From Marinomonas balearica (lineage in GTDB: Bacteria > Pseudomonadota > Gammaproteobacteria > Pseudomonadales > Marinomonadaceae), in assembly GCF_004362145.1 (NCBI RefSeq), contig NZ_SNXC01000009.1, forward strand, positions 310,001 to 374,000: DNA of 64,000 nucleotides, read 5' to 3'. Position numbers and translations under genes: made by a program. The first letter of the stretch is position 1, and each line of letters starts with the position of its first letter. Below, in pieces: positions 46,074-54,342 of the stretch. Below the pieces are notes generated by a model. It was given only the letters and a program-made list of their open reading frames with translations. It made no database searches and was not told where the DNA came from.

Positions 46074-46143
46074 TTGTTGCTACAAAGTGAAAAAGGAAAC
46101 CGGTTTAGTGTTTCCGTTTCATCTTACCAATAGAGAAATATAA

Positions 46144-46446
46144 ATGGCTTTGATTACAAAAAATGGGACGCCAGCTAGCTCAACGGAGGCGCCTAAAATT
46201 GAGTTTCCGTGTGCAAACTACTTAATAAAAGTAGTTGCTCTTGATATTGACGGAGGCTTTGAGCAATTGGTTAATTGCTTGAACGAACTGGTTCCAGACT
46301 TAGATTGCTCAACAATAACGAATAATCGTTCTAGTAAAGGACGTTTTATTAGCTATAGCTTTAGAATTAATGCCCAAAGTGAAGCGCATCTTGCTGAGCT
46401 GAACGTTGCTCTCAAGGCAATTGAATCGATCAAGATGGTTATGTAA
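46144..46446 (+). CDS. ybeD: YbeD/DUF493 family protein
   Basis: Small cytosolic ACT-like protein of unconfirmed function, possibly linked to lipoate metabolism by position. It has 100 residues, about 13 more than E. coli YbeD because of an N-terminal extension (MALITKNGTPASSTEAPK). The core reads IEFPCANYLIKVVALDIDGG and RSSKGRFISYSFRINAQS, matching the family. Its stop overlaps the lipB start by one base (TAATG). Confidence 0.93.
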   Translation: MALITKNGTPASSTEAPKIEFPCANYLIKVVALDIDGGFEQLVNCLNELVPDLDCSTITNNRSSKGRFISYSFRINAQSEAHLAELNVALKAIESIKMVM

Positions 46447-47084
46447 TGTCGAAAGAGCTGATTGTTCGAGATATTGGTCTAGTAGAGTATGAATCGACGT
46501 GGGAGGAAATGAAAAATTTCACCCAAACACGTACAAAAGACGATCCTGATCAGATCTGGTTGCTTGAGCATCCACCTTTATTTACGCAAGGCCAAGCAGG
46601 AAAAGAAGAACATCTTATTGAGACAGGTGATATACCGGTAGTTCAGGCTGATCGCGGTGGACAGGTTACCTATCATGGTCCTGGGCAACTTATAGCCTAT
46701 GTTATGATCGATTTAAAACGTCTCGGGATTGGTGTCAGAGATTTGGTTTCAACACTTGAGAACTCTGTTGTTGCTGTCTTGAAAAAATACGGTATTGATG
46801 CCTACCCAAAACCGGATGCTCCGGGTGTTTATGTTAATGAAATGAAGGTGTCCTCGTTAGGGTTACGCGTTCGTAGAGGTTGTTCATTCCATGGGTTAGC
46901 ACTTAATGTTGACATGGATTTGACACCTTTTTTGCGTATTAATCCTTGCGGTTATCAAGGGCTCCAAATGATTGATATGAAACGTCTCAATTCAACAGTC
47001 TCTATGGCGAATGTTAAAGAAGACATGGCGTCAGAGTTGGCTATACATCTCGGATACAGTACTCCGACGATACTGAAAGGGTAA
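46446..47084 (+). CDS. lipB: Octanoyl-ACP:protein octanoyltransferase
   Basis: Moves octanoyl groups from ACP onto lipoate-dependent enzymes. It has 212 residues. Conserved blocks: LLEHPPLFTQGQAGKEEHL, VQADRGGQVTYHGPGQLIAY, the catalytic Lys in NEMKVSSLGLRVRRGCSFHG and the catalytic Cys in INPCGYQGLQM. Coupled to ybeD and followed by lipA after eight bases. Confidence 0.97.
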   Translation: MSKELIVRDIGLVEYESTWEEMKNFTQTRTKDDPDQIWLLEHPPLFTQGQAGKEEHLIETGDIPVVQADRGGQVTYHGPGQLIAYVMIDLKRLGIGVRDLVSTLENSVVAVLKKYGIDAYPKPDAPGVYVNEMKVSSLGLRVRRGCSFHGLALNVDMDLTPFLRINPCGYQGLQMIDMKRLNSTVSMANVKEDMASELAIHLGYSTPTILKG

Positions 47085-47092
47085 ATGAATAA

Positions 47093-48052
47093 ATGAATAC
47101 AGAACGCAAACGAGTTGTCCAAGGCGAGAAGCTTCGCGGCGCTGATAAAATGGCTCGTATCCCGGTCAAAGTTATTCCTACAGAAGAGATTCCGCGTAAG
47201 CCAGATTGGCTGCGCGTCAGAATTCCTGCTTCACCTGAGATTGCGCGAATAAAAAGTACATTACGTGAGCATAAACTGGCATCTGTATGTGAAGAGGCGA
47301 ACTGCCCTAATTTAGGTGAATGTTTTAGTAACGGTACGGCGACTTTCATGATTATGGGCGACATTTGTACACGTCGTTGTCCTTTCTGTGACGTTGCTCA
47401 TGGTAGACCAAATGCGTTGAACGAAGACGAGCCTAAAGAGCTTGCGGCTGCAATTCGGGATATGCGATTAAAGTACGTTGTGATTACGTCGGTAGATCGC
47501 GATGATCTTAGAGATGGTGGTGCACAACATTTTGTTAATTGTATTGATGAGACGCGCGCATTGTCGCCAAATATCGAAATAGAAACGCTCGTACCGGATT
47601 TTCGTGGTCGTATGGACGTTGCTATCGATGTTTTGACTCAGTCTCCTCCTGATGTGTTCAACCACAATTTAGAGTCTATTCCTCGTTTGTACCGTCAGGT
47701 ACGTCCAGGATCAGATTATCAGTGGTCGTTGGATCTTTTGAAGAACTTCAAGGAACGTTGCCCAGATGTTCCCACTAAGTCAGGATTGATGGTGGGTATG
47801 GGTGAAACTTTTGAAGAGATTGTTGAGGTTATGAAGGATCTTCGTGCGCACAACGTCGAAATGTTGACCATCGGTCAATACTTGCAACCTTCTAAGCATC
47901 ATTTCCCAATGGATCGCTTTGTTCCACCGGAAGAATTTGAGCGTTATGAAGAAGTCGCTAAAGAGCTTGGGTTTACCCACGCGGCTTGTGGTCCCTTGGT
48001 TCGATCGTCTTACCATGCGGATAAACAAGCTCACGGCGAGCGAGTTTCGTAG
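47093..48052 (+). CDS. lipA: Lipoyl synthase
   Basis: Radical-SAM enzyme that inserts two sulfurs into protein-bound octanoyl chains. It has 319 residues. The auxiliary cluster is held by [12 protein letters not shown], the radical-SAM cluster by CTRRCPFC, and the C terminus has the conserved [10 protein letters not shown] whose Ser ligates the auxiliary cluster. A terminator follows, ending the mrdA-to-lipA gene run. Confidence 0.98.
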   Translation: MNTERKRVVQGEKLRGADKMARIPVKVIPTEEIPRKPDWLRVRIPASPEIARIKSTLREHKLASVCEEANCPNLGECFSNGTATFMIMGDICTRRCPFCDVAHGRPNALNEDEPKELAAAIRDMRLKYVVITSVDRDDLRDGGAQHFVNCIDETRALSPNIEIETLVPDFRGRMDVAIDVLTQSPPDVFNHNLESIPRLYRQVRPGSDYQWSLDLLKNFKERCPDVPTKSGLMVGMGETFEEIVEVMKDLRAHNVEMLTIGQYLQPSKHHFPMDRFVPPEEFERYEEVAKELGFTHAACGPLVRSSYHADKQAHGERVS

Positions 48053-48075
48053 TTCAAATATACGACAAAAAAAGG

Positions 48076-48117
48076 AACGGGGTGATGGAAATAGAGCTTC
48101 CATCATGCCGTTTTTTT
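48076..48117 (+). terminator. Terminator after lipA
   Basis: AACGGGGTGATGGAA (48076-48090) pairs with TTCCATCATGCCGTT (48098-48112), with one mismatch and one G-T pair, then a run of T residues. Confidence 0.88.
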
Positions 48118-48213
48118 ATGGAACAAAGATAAAAAAATACTTACTTTTTTAATTATGTGTTCAGCTGTGAAAAATAGTAAACAGTTGAATATACTTCCTA
48201 GGGGGAATGAATA

Positions 48214-49062
48214 ATGGATAAGCGTACGCTTCGCGAGACACTGCACAAAGGTTATGGTCAAAGCTTCGATGTGGATCAAGTCTTCTTTGAGCTTGATACG
48301 GATCATCAACATTTGATTATTTTCGAGAATGAAACGTTTGGCCGAATCATGGCTCTTGATGGTGTTATTCAAACAACAGAGCGAGATGAGTTTGTATACC
48401 ACGAAATGATGGCGCATGTGCCAATGTTTGCGCATGGAAATGCAAAACGAGTGTTGATCATTGGTGGAGGTGATGGCGGTATGCTTCGTGAGGTGTTACG
48501 TCACCCAGAAGTGGAGCATGTTACTCAAGTAGAAATTGACCAAGCAGTCATTGATATGTGTACTGAATATCTTCCAAACCACTCGGCCGGCGCTTATGAT
48601 AATCCGAAAGCAAATGTCGTGATTGCTGATGGTGTGGATTTCGTAAACGAGACGACAGAAAAATACGATGTAATCATCTCTGATTGTACTGACCCTATCG
48701 GTCCGGGCGAAGTGCTGTTTAGCTCAAAATTCTACGAGGGCTGTAAGCGCTGCCTAAATGAAGGCGGTGTGTTCGTTGCTCAAAACGGCGTGAGCTTTAT
48801 GCAAATTGATGAAGTATCAACAACAGCGAAAAGGCTGTCTCCGTACTTCACTGATGTTTCCTTCTATTCAGCGTCCGTTCCAACCTACGTTGGCGGTATC
48901 ATGACCTTTGCATGGGGTACAGATCAAGAGTCGCTAAGGCAGTTAAATTCGGCTGTAATCAGAGAGCGTTTTGAGAATGCTGGATTCAAAACACGTTTTT
49001 ATACCCCAGAATTGCATGCTGCTGCGTTTGCGTTACCACAATACGTAATGGACGCCATTTAA
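48214..49062 (+). CDS. speE: Spermidine synthase (polyamine aminopropyltransferase)
   Basis: Transfers an aminopropyl group from decarboxylated SAM to putrescine. It has 282 residues. Blocks: [40 protein letters not shown], the SAM-type motif [30 protein letters not shown] and the catalytic Asp in [26 protein letters not shown] ribosome-binding site precedes the ATG. speA follows. No speD (SAM decarboxylase) is in the window, so the aminopropyl donor must come from elsewhere. Confidence 0.96.
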   Translation: MDKRTLRETLHKGYGQSFDVDQVFFELDTDHQHLIIFENETFGRIMALDGVIQTTERDEFVYHEMMAHVPMFAHGNAKRVLIIGGGDGGMLREVLRHPEVEHVTQVEIDQAVIDMCTEYLPNHSAGAYDNPKANVVIADGVDFVNETTEKYDVIISDCTDPIGPGEVLFSSKFYEGCKRCLNEGGVFVAQNGVSFMQIDEVSTTAKRLSPYFTDVSFYSASVPTYVGGIMTFAWGTDQESLRQLNSAVIRERFENAGFKTRFYTPELHAAAFALPQYVMDAI

Positions 49063-49076
49063 ATCGTTATATTCTA

Positions 49077-49203
49077 AAAAGCCTCAATGTACTCGTAGCT
49101 GAACTAAAAAGTTTATATGCGTTGTTAGGCTTGGGAGCGGAATGTTGAGGCTTTTCATTCCGCTTTAATTATTTTATTCAGCTCAATGATTAAAGAGCGG
49201 AAT
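49077..49203 (+). promoter_or_regulatory. Structured speE-speA intergenic RNA (terminator or speA attenuator)
   Basis: AGCGGAATG (49136-49144) pairs with CATTCCGCT (49156-49164). The 11-nt loop between them, TTGAGGCTTTT, is perfectly complementary to AAAAGCCTCAA at 49077-49087. The arm ATTCCGCT can also pair with AGCGGAAT at 49196-49203, which overlaps the speA ribosome-binding region. TTTAATTATTTT follows the hairpin. It may be the speE terminator, a speA control element, or both. Confidence 0.6.
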
Positions 49204-49207
49204 CTGT

Positions 49208-51112
49208 GTGAGTTTATCTATGAATCAATGGTCTGTTAAAGATTCAATTGAGCTGTACAATGTTGATCATTGGAGCGGCGGTTTTTTTTCTATTAATGAC
49301 AAGGGTCGTGTATCTGCTTTGCCTGATAGGCAGCAACAGGTGGATTTAACGGAGCTGGCTAAAGCTTTAAAAGACCAAAATATTTCTTATCCTTGTTTGG
49401 TTCGTTTTCCAGATATTCTTCACTCTCGAGTCGAGAGGATTTCGCAATCGTTTTGTGAGGCCATCGACCATTATAAGTACAACGCTGATTACGCAATTGT
49501 TTACCCGATAAAAGTAAACCAACAGCGTCGTGTGGTCGAGGAGATTACAAGTTGCCGCCCCGATAATTCCTCAAAAGTGGGCTTAGAGGCAGGAAGTAAG
49601 CCTGAATTGATGGCTGTGTTGGCGATGCATCAAAGTGCTGATGGCATTATTGTATGTAATGGCTACAAAGACAGACAGTTTATTCACCTTGCCCTAATGG
49701 CCGAAAAAATGGGACACCAAGTGTTCCTAGTAGTAGAAAAATTCCACGAACTGGAATGGATTATAGAAGAAGCTAAGCGGCTAGATGTGGTTCCAAGAAT
49801 TGGTATCCGAATTCGTTTGGCATCTACGTGTTCAACACATTGGGGAAACAGTGGCGGCGAAAAGTCCAAATTTGGCTTAACAACCTCACAATTGTTGCGT
49901 TCTGTTCAATTGCTTAAAGAAGAGAACATGATCCAATGTCTTGAGTTAATCCATTTCCACTTAGGATCTCAGATAACCCGAATTAGGGACATTCAAAATA
50001 GTCTTAAGGAATGTGCTCGCTATTACTCCGAACTGCATCTAATGGGTGTGAATATCCAGTGGGTTGATGTAGGAGGTGGGCTCGGTGTTGATTACGAGGG
50101 AACTCGCAGTCAAAGTGCTTACAGTGCAAATTACAGTATCAGTGAATATGCGAACAACGTCGTTTTTGCGTTTCACAATATTTGTGAACAGTACGACCTG
50201 CCGCACCCTAATATCATTTCTGAATCGGGCAGAGCAGTGACGGCTCATCACGCGATGATTATTGCGGATGTGTTTTCTCACGGTGTGGAGCAGCTTCCTA
50301 TTTCAACGCCTTCACCAAACAGCGAATTAGAAATTCAGCGTCTTTGGCAGTCTTATGAAGCATTAAAAGGGGAGTATTCAGATAAACGCTCGTTGGTTGA
50401 GATTTATCATGATCTAGTCGATGACTTCAATGATAGTCTTACTTTATATAACCATGGTCAACTAACACTAGAGCAGCGCGGACTTGCAGAAAACCTTTTC
50501 TTATCTGCATGTCGGTTATTATTGCCGAAGTTAAGCAGTCGAAATCGTGGTCATAGGCCGGTCATTGATGACCTAAATGAAAGGCTCGCAGAAAAGCTAT
50601 TTGTAAATGTCTCGGTGTTTCAATCGATGCCTGATGCGTGGGGAATTGATCAAGTTTTCCCAGTGTTGCCTTTACAAGGTCTTGATCAAGCGCCGAGTTA
50701 TAGAGGAAAAATACAAGACGTTACTTGTGATTCGGATGGTTGCTTATATCGCTATGTCGATGGTGAAGGGCTTGAGTCATCTCTTCCATTGCCACCGCCG
50801 CCTAAAGATGAAGATTACTTAATGGGCTTCTTTATGGTGGGCGCGTATCAGGAAACATTGGGAGATCTTCACAATTTATTTGGGGACACCTGTTCTGTTG
50901 ATGTCTACTTAACAGAAAACTCTTTTAAAGTTGAGCATGTCCTTCATGGCGACAGTGTTCAGGATGTTCTAAAGTATGTAAGTTACAATGATCAAGAATT
51001 GTTAAAACGTTACGAAGATAAAGTAGCGCATAGCCTTTTGAACAATAATGAGAAGTTGGCGTTGCTTGATACATATAAAAAAGTACTGAAAGGATCAACG
51101 TATTTGACGTAA
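49208..51112 (+). CDS. speA: Biosynthetic arginine decarboxylase
   Basis: PLP enzyme converting arginine to agmatine, first step of a putrescine route. It has 634 residues, the expected size. The PLP lysine is in AIVYPIKVNQQRRVV; other blocks are GLEAGSKPELMAVLAM, GEKSKFGLT, LIHFHLGSQI, VDVGGGLGVDYEGT and SESGRAVTAHHAM. GTG 49208 is chosen because the purine-rich GAGCGGAA lies just upstream; an ATG at 49220 is possible. An agmatine-deiminase-like gene follows after 32 bp. No speB (agmatinase) is present here. Confidence 0.97.
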   Translation: MSLSMNQWSVKDSIELYNVDHWSGGFFSINDKGRVSALPDRQQQVDLTELAKALKDQNISYPCLVRFPDILHSRVERISQSFCEAIDHYKYNADYAIVYPIKVNQQRRVVEEITSCRPDNSSKVGLEAGSKPELMAVLAMHQSADGIIVCNGYKDRQFIHLALMAEKMGHQVFLVVEKFHELEWIIEEAKRLDVVPRIGIRIRLASTCSTHWGNSGGEKSKFGLTTSQLLRSVQLLKEENMIQCLELIHFHLGSQITRIRDIQNSLKECARYYSELHLMGVNIQWVDVGGGLGVDYEGTRSQSAYSANYSISEYANNVVFAFHNICEQYDLPHPNIISESGRAVTAHHAMIIADVFSHGVEQLPISTPSPNSELEIQRLWQSYEALKGEYSDKRSLVEIYHDLVDDFNDSLTLYNHGQLTLEQRGLAENLFLSACRLLLPKLSSRNRGHRPVIDDLNERLAEKLFVNVSVFQSMPDAWGIDQVFPVLPLQGLDQAPSYRGKIQDVTCDSDGCLYRYVDGEGLESSLPLPPPPKDEDYLMGFFMVGAYQETLGDLHNLFGDTCSVDVYLTENSFKVEHVLHGDSVQDVLKYVSYNDQELLKRYEDKVAHSLLNNNEKLALLDTYKKVLKGSTYLT

Positions 51113-51144
51113 GGTTTTTCTATCGTATAAACAAGTGAGCATAT

Positions 51145-52188
51145 ATGGTCGAAATAGAAACAACGGTACGACTCCCAGCGGATTGGGAGTCTCATACTCG
51201 AAGCTGGATTATTTGGCCCTACCAAGAAGAATTTTCGGGCGAACAAATTTGTAAAATAAAGGCATGTCTAAAACAGCTAGTACAGACAATATTAAAGTAC
51301 GAGCCTGTAACCGTTATTGTTCGACCAGAAGACGCAGATGAAATTCAAAATGTGTTTGATTTTTCATCTGAGATTGCTCCGGATATAGAGATACATTCTA
51401 CCGAGCTCACATGGGCTAGAGATTTTATGCCTTTGTTTGTGGAAGATGGAAAAGGTGGGGTGACAGCAATCGGCTGGCACTTTAATGCGTGGAGTAAGAA
51501 ATCTAAGTCTAACCATGAGCCTTATACCATGAGTGACTGGTTTTCTGAAGTGACTTGTGAAACGGTAAATACCTCTTCGATTAATGATATCGACAAACTT
51601 CATAGTCTAGGTTGTATTCAATCCGACGGTGAGGGAACGTTGCTTGTCACAAAGCAAAATATGCTCGAAGAGTATCAGGATGATGCTTTAACCGAAGCAG
51701 ACATTGAATCGATTCTTAAGCGGGAATTGGGAGCGGAAAAGGTCATTTGGCTCGAAAATGGAATTTGGGGCGATAATCTAGCTCAGGGCCATGTAAGTGG
51801 CCTCGCTTCTTTTGCTTCGCCAGGCGTTGTGGTAACGATGTTTAGTGAGGATTCGGATCATCCAAATACAGATGCGTTCTCGCAGAACAAACAAATCCTT
51901 ACTTCTTCTACTGATGCCAAAGGTCGATTGATCGAGGTGATCGAAATCCCTCAGCCTATGACCGTATTATGGGAAGATAAACCGCTACCATTATCATACG
52001 TTAATTTTTACCCTGTGAAGGGCGCGATCTTGGTTCCTGTTTTTGATGATCCGCATGATGAGAAGGCATTAGAAGTGTATAGAACTCTTTTTCCAAATTT
52101 GGACGTTGTGGCAATAGAGGCACTACCATTTTTCCGCAACGGAGGAGGTCTTCACTCGCTGCTAGCCCCTCAGCCCTCAATACAGTGA
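51145..52188 (+). CDS. Agmatine deiminase homologue lacking the catalytic Cys (probable pseudoenzyme)
   Basis: 347 residues with the agmatine deiminase/PPAD fold from end to end: LPADWESHTRSWIIWP, WARDFMPLFVEDG (Arg92-Asp93), GWHFNAWSKK, SDGEGTLLVTKQNML, GHVSGLASF, DDPHDEKALEVYRTLFP and GGGLHSLLAPQP. True enzymes have GGGNIHCITQQ with a nucleophilic Cys; here that position is Ser338 (codon TCG). The catalytic GHVD is GHVS (Asp to Ser218), and the conserved EGG before the DGEG block is HSLG. Arg-Asp and His216 remain. It should not hydrolyse agmatine by the usual mechanism. Directly behind speA (32 bp), so probably co-transcribed. Confidence 0.85.
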   Translation: MVEIETTVRLPADWESHTRSWIIWPYQEEFSGEQICKIKACLKQLVQTILKYEPVTVIVRPEDADEIQNVFDFSSEIAPDIEIHSTELTWARDFMPLFVEDGKGGVTAIGWHFNAWSKKSKSNHEPYTMSDWFSEVTCETVNTSSINDIDKLHSLGCIQSDGEGTLLVTKQNMLEEYQDDALTEADIESILKRELGAEKVIWLENGIWGDNLAQGHVSGLASFASPGVVVTMFSEDSDHPNTDAFSQNKQILTSSTDAKGRLIEVIEIPQPMTVLWEDKPLPLSYVNFYPVKGAILVPVFDDPHDEKALEVYRTLFPNLDVVAIEALPFFRNGGGLHSLLAPQPSIQ

Positions 52189-52558
52189 ATTGCATTTTTC
52201 AGATTCGCAAGCTGAGTAGATTTGGGGGGTAAGCGTTACGGAGTGAGTGCAAAATTACGAGATGTACGTTCATTTTTAGCTGAAAAATGCAAAAAAAAGC
52301 CCACTTAATTAGTGGGCTGAAATTGCTGTCCTTTACGTCAAAGCCAAAGGGGAAGCGATGACGATTTAGCATAATTGGCACGACGATCTAAAAAAATGTA
52401 CGATCAATGAAGACTGGAAGGCAAAGGTACTGCTCTTTCCAAAGGTTGGTTGACCAAACGCTTCCTTAACCAACTTGAATTAATTATAGCTTGTTTTGTG
52501 TTGTCTTGCGGGGCAATTTTGAACAGTTTCATTATCTTTGACGATTTAGCGAACAATT
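52189..52558. other. 370-bp gap with possible minus-strand small RNA
   Basis: No convincing coding gene. On the minus strand there is a TATAAT (52488 to 52483) and, about 165 bp further along, a strong terminator (52318 to 52291). No annotated minus-strand gene lies between. A transcript of about 185 nt would result. Palindromic TTGGTCAACCAA lies at 52445-52456. A 12-bp direct repeat, TGACGATTTAGC, occurs at 52359-52370 and 52539-52550. The -35 region is poor. Confidence 0.45.
52291..52318 (-). terminator. Orphan rho-independent terminator (minus strand)
   Basis: AGCCCACT (52298-52305) and AGTGGGCT (52311-52318) form a perfect 8-bp stem with TAATT loop. On the minus strand eight T residues follow. 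The nearest minus-strand gene upstream of it starts over 1.1 kb away and ends at 53440, so this terminator has no known gene to serve. It could also help stop plus-strand transcripts from the upstream gene. Confidence 0.8.
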
Positions 52559-53443
52559 ATGTCTAATTTTGCGTTACCCACACCGCCTTACTTTATGGTT
52601 ATTTTATCTACATCCGAGTTATATGATGACTTGATGTTTAAGGTAATGTCAGAGAAAGTGTTAGAGCTTGCTGAGAAAATGGATGGTTTTTTGGGGCATC
52701 AATGGACTTGTCAAGAGGAGAGTGTTTCCATTACTTACTGGGACTCTGTTCTTGCTGCTCGCGATTGGATGCAACATCCAATGCACACAAAAACTATCAA
52801 TATCGGTAATCAATTCTGGTTCTCCTCTTATTCTTTAAAATTAGCTGAGGTAAAGGAAGAAAGTAGGGTGGTAGGCAATTCAATTGAAGGGAATTCTAGC
52901 CGTTTTCCTCATATAGAAACGTCTAGAGGTATCTTAAAAGTGCTCTCACTAGAAAATGTTCACTTGTTATACGATTTTGTGAACAGGGAGCGTGAGCATT
53001 TGGCGAGGTGGGAGCCCACCCGAAATGAAGAATATTACACGTTAAAGACCTGTGAGCTTCGAATAAAGGAAATGCGTCGAGATTTTCTCGAAGATAAAGG
53101 CGTTGTATTGTGCTTACTGGACAAAACGGAATCAGAAATGATTGCTTACACAAATTTTTCTGCAATTTCTCGCGGTGTTTTTCAATCGTGTTGTTTAGGG
53201 TATAGCCTGTCTAAATCTTACGAAGGTCAAGGGTATATGACAGAGGCGCTAAGAGCGGGGATTGAGTTCATGAAATCGATCAGTATTGATCGTATTCAGG
53301 CGAGCCATATGCCAGTTAACAAGCGCAGCGCTGCGGTGTTAAATAGACTGGGGTTTGAAAAAGAGGGCGTCGCTAAAAATTACCTGAAAATAAACGGGGA
53401 GTGGGAAGATCACATAGTTACAGCGTTGTTAATGAGAGATTAA
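52559..53443 (+). CDS. Fusion of an ABM-like domain with a RimJ/RimL-type N-acetyltransferase
   Basis: 294 residues in two parts. Residues about 10-98 look like an antibiotic-biosynthesis-monooxygenase (ABM) ferredoxin-like barrel: YFMVILSTSE, ELAEKMDGFLGHQW, SITYWDSVLAARDWMQHPMH. Residues about 120-290 are a GNAT acetyltransferase of RimJ/RimL type: FVNREREHLARWEP, GYSLSKSYEGQGYMTEALRA (acetyl-CoA loop in EGQGYM), MPVNKRSAAVLNRLGFEKEG. ABM-like proteins usually stand alone. The acceptor substrate is unknown; a protein N terminus is possible. Its stop overlaps that of the convergent cupin-like gene by four bases. Confidence 0.8.
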   Translation: MSNFALPTPPYFMVILSTSELYDDLMFKVMSEKVLELAEKMDGFLGHQWTCQEESVSITYWDSVLAARDWMQHPMHTKTINIGNQFWFSSYSLKLAEVKEESRVVGNSIEGNSSRFPHIETSRGILKVLSLENVHLLYDFVNREREHLARWEPTRNEEYYTLKTCELRIKEMRRDFLEDKGVVLCLLDKTESEMIAYTNFSAISRGVFQSCCLGYSLSKSYEGQGYMTEALRAGIEFMKSISIDRIQASHMPVNKRSAAVLNRLGFEKEGVAKNYLKINGEWEDHIVTALLMRD

Positions 53444-54144
53444 TCGCTCTTCTTGAGTACGAATACTCGCCCGCTTTTTGGAGGAGGAGTGAATACGCGT
53501 AGAACGGGAATGGATGCATGTTTTACGTTAACAAAAGACAAGGATTCTTTTGTGTTTAAGAACAAGCCAAAATCTGGAATGTTCATTGGTTCGCTTTGAC
53601 CGCCTATTAGTTCAATAGATTGTCTTCCTTGCCCTAAATTAAATAGATATTGAGCCGAGTTTTTAAAGTAATGGCGCGCAGATTTGTAATTTGGGGGAAA
53701 AAACAAAACCTCAAATCGGCTGAAGTCACTTTCAGACAGTGTCCAATGCAACAAACCGTCTTTATCTTTATGCTTCTGTGCTTGCCCATTAGCTACCTTA
53801 GTCATTTGTTTTTGAGAGTCTGTGAACTGTTTCTTTAGTTCAAATACTAAATACTTAGCGTTTTCGGAAAGCATGACTATTTGACAGGCGTTTTGATAGT
53901 AAAGCCAGCTTCCTTGATGAGCTTTTAGCGAATTTTCTTCGTCAGTCGTGCGCAGAAAGAGTTGGCCTTCTACAACAAAAATGAAGGCATCAGAAGGGTA
54001 TATTGAAAACTGGCTTGGCGCGTCTTCCTGAAGGGTGTCTACCAAGCTAATTTTGATATTGCTTGTATTATGAAGAACGGTCTTGGTACTTTGGCTACCA
54101 ATCAAATGCGTAACGTGAGTTGACGCGCTGACGACGCTCGACAT
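53440..54144 (-). CDS. Cupin-like protein of unknown function
   Basis: 234 residues with no signal peptide. The N-terminal half has a cupin-style pattern, FSIYPSDAFIFVVEGQLFLR and HQGSWLYY, like the sugar-binding arm of AraC regulators, but no DNA-binding domain follows. A second beta-rich repeat covers about 130-230. The metal-binding His-x-His motif of true cupins is not obvious. Alone, divergent from parC and overlapping the stop of the acetyltransferase fusion gene. The cupin call is from pattern only. Confidence 0.5.
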   Translation of the reverse strand: MSSVVSASTHVTHLIGSQSTKTVLHNTSNIKISLVDTLQEDAPSQFSIYPSDAFIFVVEGQLFLRTTDEENSLKAHQGSWLYYQNACQIVMLSENAKYLVFELKKQFTDSQKQMTKVANGQAQKHKDKDGLLHWTLSESDFSRFEVLFFPPNYKSARHYFKNSAQYLFNLGQGRQSIELIGGQSEPMNIPDFGLFLNTKESLSFVNVKHASIPVLRVFTPPPKSGRVFVLKKSD

Positions 54145-54342
54145 GAGTTAGATCCTTTTGTTACCTGAAAGACAAAAAATGACTGTTTTATAATCTACTT
54201 TATACCTGATTATAGCCTCAATTGCGTATTCTTTTTATAGAAGGTTGCAGGAATAGAGGCGCATTAATTATAGTAGACCCCAAATATACCTATGTAATGA
54301 AACGCTTTTGCGAATCTAGCTACCTAGTGAAGGATACGACGT

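Noticed and set aside
52199..52381. 60-codon minus-strand open frame in the gap after the agmatine-deiminase-like gene
   Set aside because: It runs through the terminator hairpin, has no clear ribosome-binding site and looks like random translation.
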